From Acanthamoeba lenticulata (taxonomy: Eukaryota; Discosea; Longamoebia; Acanthamoebidae), in contig NAVB01000009.1 in the NCBI GenBank assembly GCA_002179805.1, forward strand, positions 55,604 through 119,603: a stretch of 64,000 bases of DNA. The letters are read 5' to 3'. Positions within the stretch are counted from its first letter, which is position 1, and the number at the start of each line of letters is the position of its first letter. The position numbers and the translations under genes are program-made. The notes below the pieces were generated by a model. That model ran no database searches. It was given only the letters and a program-made list of their open reading frames with translations, and was not told the DNA's origin. Below, in pieces: positions 55,793-64,000 of the stretch.

Positions 55793-56187
55793 TTAAGAAA
55801 CTAGTCCCAAATCGCGAAGCTGATGGATCACCTTCTGTCGCTCCTCTTCTCGTTTCGTCCACGCGCGGATGCCCAAAACTCGCTTCCCCACAGTGCGCTG
55901 CACCGTCATTAATTTCACCACGCATCTATCTACGCATGTGCCTTCGCCCACCGTCAAATCTCGATCCCAGAATTTTACGATACACTTGTTCCAACAACGA
56001 TCCACCGCTCTGTGCACAAGTTGCCTCAGGGCGTTAAATTGAAGGGACGAGAGAAGAGGCGGGGCGAAGAGGGCAAGCACAATTACCGGTTGTATAGATC
56101 CAACTGCAACGTGAAGAACTCAGCAGTTTGCAGGACTTGTTCCCTCTCCTCCTCGCTTAGCCCAGGAGGCAGCGAGCGCACATTCAT
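55793..56187 (-). CDS. Small TIM chaperone, Tim10-like (twin CX3C)
   Basis: Two exons, 56187-56087 and 56009-55793, join in frame to give 105 residues. The sequence begins MNVRSLPPGLSEEEREQVLQ, continues FFTLQLDLYNRAVDR, then CWNKCIVKFWDRDLTVGEGT and CVDRC: two CX3C motifs 15 residues apart, as in Tim8/9/10/13. The motif before the first Cys (LYNR) is closest to Tim10. Hexamers of small TIMs escort hydrophobic precursors across the mitochondrial intermembrane space. The C-terminus (TKREEERQKVIHQLRDLGLV) is a charged helix somewhat longer than usual. Confidence 0.9.
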
Positions 56188-56280
56188 AGGCGCAACAGAT
56201 CAGAGATGACGTTCTGCCCACCACCACAAGAACAAGAGGAAAACAACCAAGAAAAACGACCGGGCCGGTTCGCCGGCTAT

Positions 56281-56302
56281 CCGAAAAATATATATTTTTC
56301 GG
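56281..56302. repeat. Perfect 22-bp palindrome upstream of pirin
   Basis: CCGAAAAATAT followed by its exact reverse complement. It lies between the divergent Tim10-like and pirin genes, about 70 bp upstream of the pirin TATA box. It may be an operator-like site for a dimeric factor or a cruciform-prone sequence. Confidence 0.6.
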
Positions 56303-56370
56303 CCCGAAGAGATCCTGACAGAAGCTTCCAATGCATTGGAACCAGAACGGAAGCAGAGACGTAATGACCC

Positions 56371-56380
56371 CTATATAAGG
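56371..56380 (+). promoter_or_regulatory. TATA box of the pirin gene
   Basis: CTATATAAGG, about 65 bp upstream of the ATG, leaving room for a short leader of roughly 35 nt. It is the clearest TATA element in the window. Confidence 0.7.
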
Positions 56381-56442
56381 TCTCGGCAGAGGTCTTGCTT
56401 CTAACAGCGCAACTATATCAACCAAGACCTACCAGCAACAAG

Positions 56443-57222
56443 ATGTCCACGAGCAAGAACCTTAGAGTCCGTAAATCGAAAGAGCGTGGCTATGCCAGCC
56501 ATGGCTGGCTCCAGTCCCACCACACCTTCTCCTTTGCCAGCTACCACGACACACGCTTCAGTGGGTGGTCCAGTCTTCGCGTCCTCAACGAAGATCGAGT
56601 GAAAGCGTCGAAGGGCTTTGGTGCACACCCTCACTCCAACTACGAAATCTTCACCTACGTACTCTCGGGCAAGCTCGAACACCGCGACTCCATGGGCAAC
56701 CAGGAGGTAATCAGCCGCGGAGGTGTGCAGTTCACTTCGGCTGGTTCTGGCATCATGCACAGCGAGTACAACCACTCTAAGACCAAGCCTGTTCACTTCC
56801 TCCAACTTTGGGTCAAGCCCAACCAGCGCGACCTCGAACCCAACTACCAAACCGTCGCCTTCACCGACGAAGAGAAGCGCGGCCGCCTTTGCCTGCTCAT
56901 CGCGCCCAAGGGCTACCAGGCAGGTGCGGCAAATAAGGCGCCGATTGCCATCAACCAAGACGTCAAGTTCTACGCTTCCATTCTCGCCCGGGACGAGGAA
57001 GTGGCGTACACGTTCGGCAAGGGCCGCTGCGGCTACCTCCACGTTGGCGACACCGGCGGCCGCCTGCGATTGGCGGATGGCGACAACGAGATCGTGCTAG
57101 AGTCGGGCGATGGCGTCTTCATTCGCGAGGGAACGCAGCTTCAAGTCGTGGGCGCCAATGATGACGAAAAGCGGGTCGAGTTCGTGATGCTTGACCTTGT
57201 GGCGGAGAAGAACGCCTGGTGA
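56443..57222 (+). CDS. Pirin-family cupin protein (YhhW-like), intronless
   Basis: 259 residues in one exon. The N-terminal cupin has ERGYASHGWLQSHHTFSFAS, YHDTRFSGWSSLRVLNED, GFGAHPHSNYEIFTYVLSGK, EHRDSMGN and FTSAGSGIMHSEYNHSK, which supply the His-His-Glu-His metal ligands of pirins (HPH, E in NYEI, HSE). The C-terminal cupin (FGKGRCGYLHVGDTGGRLRL) is less conserved, as usual. Bacterial YhhW and human pirin have quercetin dioxygenase activity, and human pirin also acts as a nuclear redox cofactor. Lack of introns, unlike almost every neighbour, suggests acquisition from bacteria. It has its own TATA box and is divergent from the Tim10-like gene. Confidence 0.92.
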   Translation: MSTSKNLRVRKSKERGYASHGWLQSHHTFSFASYHDTRFSGWSSLRVLNEDRVKASKGFGAHPHSNYEIFTYVLSGKLEHRDSMGNQEVISRGGVQFTSAGSGIMHSEYNHSKTKPVHFLQLWVKPNQRDLEPNYQTVAFTDEEKRGRLCLLIAPKGYQAGAANKAPIAINQDVKFYASILARDEEVAYTFGKGRCGYLHVGDTGGRLRLADGDNEIVLESGDGVFIREGTQLQVVGANDDEKRVEFVMLDLVAEKNAW

Positions 57223-57344
57223 CCGTGGGTCCCTGTCTGTTCAACAAAGAAAATAAGAAAAATATTTTTCCATTTTGCTCAGTAATTGCACCACAAAGTT
57301 CGGCCCCAAGGAAAGGCCACAAGGCCTGCGCGAGAGGACGAGTC

Positions 57345-60300
57345 ATGGCGTCTCTGGTGAGCGGCCTTGAGCGCTCCATAGGCTTCTTCAAGGCACGTCG
57401 TCTCTCATGTAGTGATGACGGAAAATCACACCTGTGAAAACGTCGGTTAAGGAGATTGTGTTGTGATTTTCCATCATGCCTTGAAGGTTTGGGGTCAACT
57501 AACCGCGCTAACCGGTGGTGCTACAATACCTTAGGTATTGGACTTGGCACCGGCGTACCAGGAGAGCAGTCGCAACTCTCGCTCCCAAATAGGCGGTCTG
57601 CTGTTTTACCTCTACGTACCTGTCCTCTTTGCCTATCTCTACTACACCATTCAGCCAGTCTACGTCCCTCTCCCCTCTTGCTGCATTTGCGCCACACACT
57701 ACACGTTCAACGACTCGTGGGTCTTCGACGCCGAGAATGCCACCTGCCTGAGCAACGAGTGCGGCTCTTCCATTTCGTGTTCTCTTTCCCCGCTTTCTGA
57801 AATTGACATTTTTCTCAACCGACCTCCTCCACCAGGACCTGTGTGCAGTACGTGCAGCACAATCTAGAGCACGTTTGCTCCAAGTACGTGCCTCTTCCTC
57901 TCCTGCATACTGCAAGAAACGTGCTTTGTCCGGCCTCTTTGTTCATCGTCATTCATCATTGCCGCTATTGCAAATTATTGTTGTCTAGAGCGCTCGCCTA
58001 CCAGCCGACGATAGCGCCCGACCTATGGGTTTCCATACAAAACATCGGTTGCTGGGGCCACGTCCCGGGCGACTCCTGCTCATCCGACTGTATCGACCTG
58101 TCCGCTTCGTGGCTTGGTCAGGCTTACCTCCCTCCAAATACAACCCCACGTGATGCAGGCTGACATCGCTGGCGTATTTGGTGTGAGCGCCTAAACAGCC
58201 CAAAAGGACTACACAGGACCGCTTAATCGTGCCGAGGCTCGATATCGCTGCGGTGGCGACTACGCTGGCCTGTGCGACATCAAAGTGGCCTACCTGGACA
58301 AGGTTCGTTTGTCCTCTTATCCCTTAGCCCTCGAGGGAGCTCCAGTGGTGTGTGATTGTGGGTTGACCCTCTGCCTTCCAGGACAAGAAGCTGTTCGGGC
58401 ACGGCTTATGTCAGTATCCCTCGCTCACCACGATCTTGACGAGGATTGGTTCGGCCATGGGCCTTTTCAACGGCATCCTCATCACCCTGCGCAGCAACAT
58501 CCGCAGTTCGTGTTTCTCTCCTCTTTTCAAACACATTCATTATTGATTTAATAAGTTGATCATGCAAACCGGCTGGGACCAGGTCTCCATCGACGTGTCA
58601 TGGCCAACGAACCTAAGGCACCGAGCGGAAACTGGTTCAGCTTCGCCAAGGGCGCCGCCATCACCTTTGTACCTCGCTCCAACTCCATTCTTTGGCTTGA
58701 AGCCTCGCCTCACCGATACTGGTGCATTTCTTCAGGTGTTCAACTACTTTGGCTTCTCGGTCCTCGCGCTCGCCCCGGTGCGGACCTACCCTTCTCTCTA
58801 AGAGTGGCTTTCACAGTGAGGCTCACGCGCGACAATCACGCCTTTTACCACCAACAGGGCATTCCGCATCGCATGCGCTACGGCTCGCAGATCGCGGTGA
58901 GTCTCTTGCTGCTCTTCGTGTCCTCCCCGCTGGCCGTGTACGTGTGCACCCAAACCTCCTTTCCGCATTTCCTATTCACGTGGAGTATTACCCAGAGCTG
59001 ACGCGCATCATTCGCCACAGTTATGTGATGTACATTCTGCGGGACCTCTGGGGTCCAATGCTGCTCATCCTTTCCATCCGCGTACGTGACTGTCCCATGT
59101 TGTCTTTCCTCATACTTGATGCTCACGAAAAATAAAATACAAATAATATACACTTAGGGCGTGGCCAAGCTGATCATGCTGCGGACGCTCTACACGATGA
59201 TCCGCCTCGACCTGCGGCTCTACCAGCGGAAGCGGCTGGAGGAGCGAAACGACATCAGCTTGCAGGCTTCGCTGGTTAACGCCGGGGAACTGGACACAGT
59301 GACACTAACGACCACCGAAGGCAGCATGGACCAGCACGCGGAACTCTTGCTGAACGAGCAGTCACCTACATCCCTCAAGTCGCGCTCTGGGGACTACGCG
59401 AGGCTTCCGCTGCCGCCCTATCGCGCAACTGGCGGCGTCTCCTTCGCCACCCTCCTCGCCCTCAAGGAGAATCACTGGGCCAACTTCTTTGGTAGAGTCC
59501 TCTTGAGTCTTCTCCTTCTCCTTCCTTTCTCTTTCCCTCTCGACCAGAGTTGCGCTCACACAAAGACACCACTTGACAGGCGGAATGATGACGACCATCG
59601 TGCCCATCATCATCCTCCCTTCCCTGGGCAAGCGGTACTCTGGCATGAAAGAAGGTCCCTTCCTCTTCCTCCTCCGCGTGTGTCGTGTTGGTTGACGTAG
59701 GATGGCCACGGGGTATCGGCTAGGCGGCTACGTGGGGACTTGCCTGCTGGCGCTGGGCACCCTCTGGACCGTCATCTCGACGCTGGATTTATGGGAGAGC
59801 GACCTCTCCCTTAACTTCCCCGTCAACGTCAATGACGACCTCTCACACAAGCAGCTCATCACTGCACTCAAAGGTACAGTGGTCTCCCTGCAACACTGAG
59901 GCTTTACCTAGCCTTCGAGGGAAATACTAATAGAAAACGTTTTGCGAACATGATACAATCATAATAGAGTCCGGCTACGTGATGTTCACCAACATAGTGA
60001 TGCTGCTTCTGCTCTACAAGTTCACCTATTTCCTCCAGTTCCGTCCCGTCACGCGGTTCCTCTCCAAAAAGGAGTTCGGCACCAAGTTTCACTACCGGTA
60101 CGCCACTTCGCGTTGTTCTTCTGAATTGATCATATTTAACTGTTGAATGGCTGGAACAGGTTTGGCCTCATTTTGTCGCTTCTGCCCACCTTCGTCGTGG
60201 CGATTGGCGTCTTCATCTTCCTGTACTCGCTGGCCTACTCCGACATTCCCAAGGACAATGCCTCGTGTGAGGTCAGGCCACCCTCGCCAATTCCATTTCA

Positions 60301-61017
60301 TCATTTACTCTCACATGAAGCTCACTCACTGCGTTGATGTGATACAATGTACGATTGCAGGTGTCTCGGTGGATCCTCGTCTCGCCATCAGTGTGCCTTA
60401 TCCCGGGCGTCTTGCTCTTCTTCTGGGCCAACTATGAGCGTATGCGATGGGGCGCCATGAGTGCTGTCGGCGTCCAGTTCCTGCTCATGGGGTTCGGCCC
60501 CCTCTTTCCCACAATGCGCTCTCTTGAAGAGCATCACCGACATTACCCATCTTCTACTGTGCATGTGAATAGGTTGTTTCTGTGGGTGCTGTCGTTCTAC
60601 TACTGTTTCTCCAACGTGTACTCGCACATGCTGGCCTGGGCCTTGGAGTGCGTGGGCATGTGCAGCATCCTCTACAGCGCCCTCCGGCCCAACGCGCTGG
60701 CCGACTACATCCTGGATCTGGACAAGGACGAGGAAGATGATCCACACCTCCAGTCCCTCCACACCTTCCTCGCACCCGCGGGACACTTCCTCAGCTCGGA
60801 GACCACGCCGCTCCAGGGCCGACACGCCGACGGTGGCCTGAAGACCAGTCAGCAGCAACAGCAACGACCTGTGCGCAGGAAGGCCGACGCTGAGCAGGAT
60901 CACAAGCACGAAGCCCACGAGCCGCATGGTGAACAACAAGAGGGTAGGCGTGAGGAAAGCGAGGACGATGAGGAGGGCAGCTGGAGCAAGCGTTACTCCA
61001 CGCAAGCCCTCAACTGA
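57345..61017 (+). CDS. Large multipass membrane protein of unknown function
   Basis: The likely start is MASL at 57345, ending at a strong donor GTGAGC and joining at ...ttag to VLDLAPAYQESSRNS. About seven hydrophobic segments follow: GGLLFYLYVPVLFAYLYY, a Cys-rich loop (CCICATHYTF, CLSNEC, WVSIQNIGCWGHVPGDSC), FGFSVLALAPV, YVMYILRDLWGPMLLILSI, YVGTCLLALGTLWTVISTL, VMFTNIVMLLLLYKFTYFL, GLILSLLPTFVVAIGVFIFL, WILVSPSVCLIPGVLLFFW, GAMSAVGVQFLLMGFGPLFP and LFLWVLSFYYCFSNVYSHML. The C-terminal tail is hydrophilic with poly-Gln and His/Glu stretches. The Cys-rich loop is probably luminal or extracellular. I do not recognise the family. At least nine exons; the first join is inferred. Confidence 0.6.
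57415..57477 (+). repeat. Inverted repeat (16-nt arms) in the first intron of the multipass gene
   Basis: ATGACGGAAAATCACA (57415-57430) and TGTGATTTTCCATCAT (57462-57477) are complementary at 15 of 16 positions with a 31-nt loop. If the start at 57345 is right, the hairpin lies in intron 1. A second small stem (CAATACC/GGTATTG, 57524-57540) overlaps the 3' splice site. Confidence 0.5.
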
Positions 61018-61458
61018 CGCAGATTGCAACCCGTGCATTGCACCGCTTTCGTTCTTTTGTCGCTTTCGTTCTTTTCCTTCATACGCTTCTTGTACCCAGC
61101 GAGTACCGTGACCGCGTTCTTAGTGTAGGGCACCATCCTGCCCGACTGCGGGTTGCCCAGAAGAGAAGCGGTGGTACGGGACAACGCGAAATGACACACA
61201 TTTTCTTGTCTTCGTTTTCATTACTTTCTTGGCTCTACGCTGGCGAAGAAGAAGGCACACGTTTGGTTGCTGGGCGTCTTCACCCCTCCCGCCCCCGCTT
61301 CTACTTCAACGTCTCCATCTCGCCACCCTCAAGCCTGATCTGAAGCGGGAAATTGCGGGCAGCTACCTTCGATTCTCTCTTCAACCCTCTTTCCCTTCTA
61401 GGGCTATTTTCCAGTCAATCAAGGAACACAAAAACGCTGAGACGAAAGATTCAACGAG
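61018..61458. other. Intergenic region, no gene seen
   Basis: The 3' flank of the multipass gene and leader of the Rap-GAP gene, pyrimidine-rich. Short ORFs show no features. Confidence 0.5.
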
Positions 61459-63819
61459 ATGGAAGCCAATAGTGGAGGGAGGCCACGCGCTTCCACCTTT
61501 GGCAGTGGGAGCGCGGTGTTGGAGAGACAAGACGATGTTATGGACGGCGCTGCCCAGCTCTCCCTCCTCAACTCCCTTCTCTCCTCCACCAACAAGGCCA
61601 AGTTCATGGTTCGCCTCGCCCCCCCCCCCACCAAGGCATCTTCTCTGTCTTCGTTTTCGTCTTTGTCGTCCCATCGTTTTTGTTTTTTGTTTTTCATTTT
61701 TTTTGTAATTTTTTTGTTCACTGCTGTGCAGGTTCCTTCATCGATGGTGGCCTTTACGGGCTACGAGGACAAATTAAAGGAGGAGCAGTGGCTGTGCCTG
61801 GAGCAAGTCCGTCCTCAAGAATGGATCCCCGTACGTCTTCTGCTCTCACGACCAGCGACCCGTGTTGCGCGTCGATCGTGTGTTGATGTGCCTTCTTCTC
61901 GGGAAACTGCAGTTTCGTGAGGAGGACGAGCCGCGGCCGTTGCAGATCCGGCACGAGGACGGGTACGTGCGGGAGCAGGGCGTCGAGGGCGAGTATCAGA
62001 CACAACAGAAGAAGGACGGCTTCCCGCTCATCGAGAAGGACAAGTACAAGAGCTACTACCGCGAGTACTTCTTCTCGCCCGAGACCAAGGAGGATATCCT
62101 CCGTACGCTCCCTTACTTCTTGATTTTTATTTTTCTAATTAAAAATTTATTTTTGCTGATGTTTTATTGATTTATTTTTGGTGAATGCAGGGCACTACAT
62201 TTACATGAGCCGATTAGAGGATGAGGAGGTGAACAACATCGGGTCGGTTGTTATCTGCTGCGAGGCCAAACCCTCTCCTCCCATCCCGCCGAACAAGCAC
62301 TCCATCAAGGCCCTCATCTGGTCCAAGAAGGGCCAGGAGCGCGTCACCATCAGCCTCAAATCCCTCGCCGAGGTCCGTCGCAGGCCCTCTCTCTGCCCTT
62401 GAGGGCTGCTGGCAGATCTGACCTGCTGCTGCTGCCGCTCCTCCTGCTGGTTGGACTCCTCTGTGGTGTGATCAAACAACCCAGGTCGGGTCGGTGATCA
62501 AGGCTGTGAAGGAGGAGGCCACCTTCTTGCACCCGATCCGCTTCAACCGGATCAAGTACAACTGGCCAGCCTCTTAATTAATTTTTTACTTTTTTAAAAA
62601 GGGACTGACTTCGACTGGCGGCACAGGGACTCGCTGGTGGTGAAGGAGAAGCTTCTGACCTACGAGAAGCAGAACGTGCAGGTCAACTACAAGTTTGGGA
62701 TTCTCTTCTCGCGAGAACATCAGAACACAGAGGACCAGATGTACAACAATCGTACGATTCCTTTCTTCTTCCTGCAAAGCTCCCCACCCACGTGAGTGGT
62801 GCGCGCTGAGCTGACGTTGGCGCCGGCCTCGTGCGCACCGTCCGCCAGAGCATGGCAGTCCGGCATTTGAGGAATTCCTCGACTTTCTGGGCGATCGGGT
62901 CAAACTGGAGGGCTTTCAGGGCTACAGAGGCGGCCTTGATGTCAAAGGTTCGCTTGGGCGCGCGATGGTCAATCAATTCTTCTCCATGACTCACTCTAGC
63001 GTCGTCGGTCTGGTGTATTGGTGTTGTTGTTGTTGTGTTGTTGGTGGTCACGCCGCGTCCCCGCGCAGCCAACACGACGGGAACGCACAGTGTACATACG
63101 CATCACAAGGGCGCCGAAATCATGTTCCACGTCTCCACCCTTCTCCAGTTTTATCCCAGCGATCCCCAACAGGTACGCCAAACATTAAATCTGAATAAAT
63201 AAATAAAGAATTAAAATTGTGAAATGTTTGAAACTGAAACAATAATTTCTTTTTACAGGTCGAGCGAAAGCGCCACTTGGGCAATGATGTGGTGATGATC
63301 ATCTTCCGCGAGGGCGACAACGAGCCCTTCTCGCCCAAGTGGATCCGTTCGCAGTTCAACCACGTCTTCATCGTCGTCACCCCGACGGTGCATCCGCGGG
63401 GCAAGCCCGGGACGTGGTACAAGATCGCCATCTCCTGCAAGGAGGGCGTCATCCCCTTCCAGCCGCGCCTCCCCTTCCCGCCCTACCTTCGCAAGGGCCC
63501 CAAGGCCCGCGAGTGGCTCCTCTCCAAACGTGCGTCCATGACGTCTATCCCGCGTCCTCGATTTCATTTTTTATTGAACACAAATTTAAAAAATTCAATT
63601 TTGAAATTATTTTTTAATTTTGAAATTTATTTACAATTAATAACAAAAATGGCAGTCATCAACGCCGAGCGGGCGGCCTTCCACGCGCCAGACTTTGTGG
63701 TCAAGTTTCGAAACACGCGCAAGATTCAGCTGCGCAACATCGTCGAAGAGTGCCAGTCCGAGAAGGAGGGGTACTGCTGCAACCCTTCCTCGCTCCTGGA
63801 TTTACGATTGGCGCTTTGA
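61459..63819 (+). CDS. Rap/Ran-GAP-domain GTPase-activating protein
   Basis: Start [20 protein letters not shown]. After an N-terminal region ([54 protein letters not shown]), the GAP domain reads [66 protein letters not shown], then [40 protein letters not shown] and [20 protein letters not shown]. The HLGNDVV segment carries the catalytic Asn thumb of Rap1GAP, so the enzyme should be active on Rap-type GTPases. At least nine exons; the first intron carries an 11-C tract (61619-61629). The 3' end is uncertain: the frame stops at 63819, but a splice into later sequence and beyond the window is possible. Confidence 0.85.
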
Positions 63820-63878
63820 AAGGTCGCCTCAGCTGATCTTTCCACATCGCAACAACAACAAGTTTGCTGGCGCGATCG

Positions 63879-63954
63879 ATGACCACATCCAAGATCAAAA
63901 ACATCGCCAAGGGGGCCAAGGCCGTCATTTCAAAGAGCGATGACCGAGCGGGAG
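63879..63954 (+). CDS. Possible exon running off the right edge
   Basis: ATG at 63879 opens TTSKIKNIAKGAKAVISKSD and ends at a GTACGA donor (63955). It is either the first exon of a new gene or, after an unseen acceptor, a further exon of the Rap-GAP gene. Only 60 bp separate it from the Rap-GAP stop, which favours the second reading. Confidence 0.35.
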
Positions 63955-64000
63955 GTACGAATCGCCTTCATTTTTCCTTCGCTTTCGTTCTTTACTTTTT

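Noticed and set aside
61038..61343. Possible small secreted protein between the multipass and Rap-GAP genes
   Set aside because: No splice or family support, codon pattern unlike neighbours, and it fits a UTR/intergenic stretch.

Overview
The window looks like nuclear DNA of a GC-rich, intron-dense amoebozoan, most probably Acanthamoeba. The evidence is two 119-nt 5S rRNA genes that match my recollection of the A. castellanii 5S sequence, short GT-AG introns in most genes, eukaryote-specific genes (UFM1, a TFIIH p34 subunit, a small TIM chaperone, SAGA Ada1, a DIL-type myosin) and very tight gene spacing. No operons, phage, CRISPR arrays or insertion sequences were seen. Where I worked out exon joins from splice signals and family alignments I say so; otherwise only outer gene limits are given.

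Left part (1-16 kb): a bidirectional promoter with TGACGT-type sites separates a gene leaving the left edge from a lysine-methyltransferase-like gene. A minus-strand block follows: BABAM2/BRE, a four-helix membrane protein, an alpha/beta hydrolase, 5S copy 1, an RFX-type DNA-binding protein and TFIIH p34. TFIIH p34 shares a 112-bp divergent promoter with a three-RRM CELF-like protein. Next is a large gene with a decayed kinase-like C-terminus.

Middle (15.7-40 kb): a 7.4-kb unconventional myosin with a DIL tail; a four-CBS-domain protein; an acyl-CoA thioesterase; a family A DNA polymerase of phage/viral character; a kinase-like remnant; a secreted beta-strand-rich protein; a Golgi-type GT8 glycosyltransferase; a second secreted protein; SAGA subunit Ada1; an intronless ankyrin-type repeat protein; and a Pol III cluster with 5S copy 2 and tRNA-Lys(CUU).

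Right part (39.8-64 kb): an F-box/SPRY protein; an 8.1-kb RhoGAP-RasGEF gene whose RhoGAP lacks the arginine finger; an armadillo-like protein with a SAP-like N-terminus; a mitochondrial PPR protein sharing a promoter with UFM1; a Tim10-like chaperone ending tail-to-tail with UFM1; an intronless pirin with a TATA box; a large multipass membrane protein; and a Rap-GAP.

The genes are mostly unrelated housekeeping and signalling functions, as expected for a compact eukaryotic chromosome. Small-GTPase control recurs (RhoGAP-RasGEF, Rap-GAP), as do mitochondrial functions (PPR, small TIM). The most unusual items are the polymerase, the pseudo-GAP/RasGEF fusion, the decayed kinase, the RFX protein in a lineage generally regarded as lacking cilia, the UFM1 start codon split by an intron, and sense-strand poly(C) tracts in many introns.
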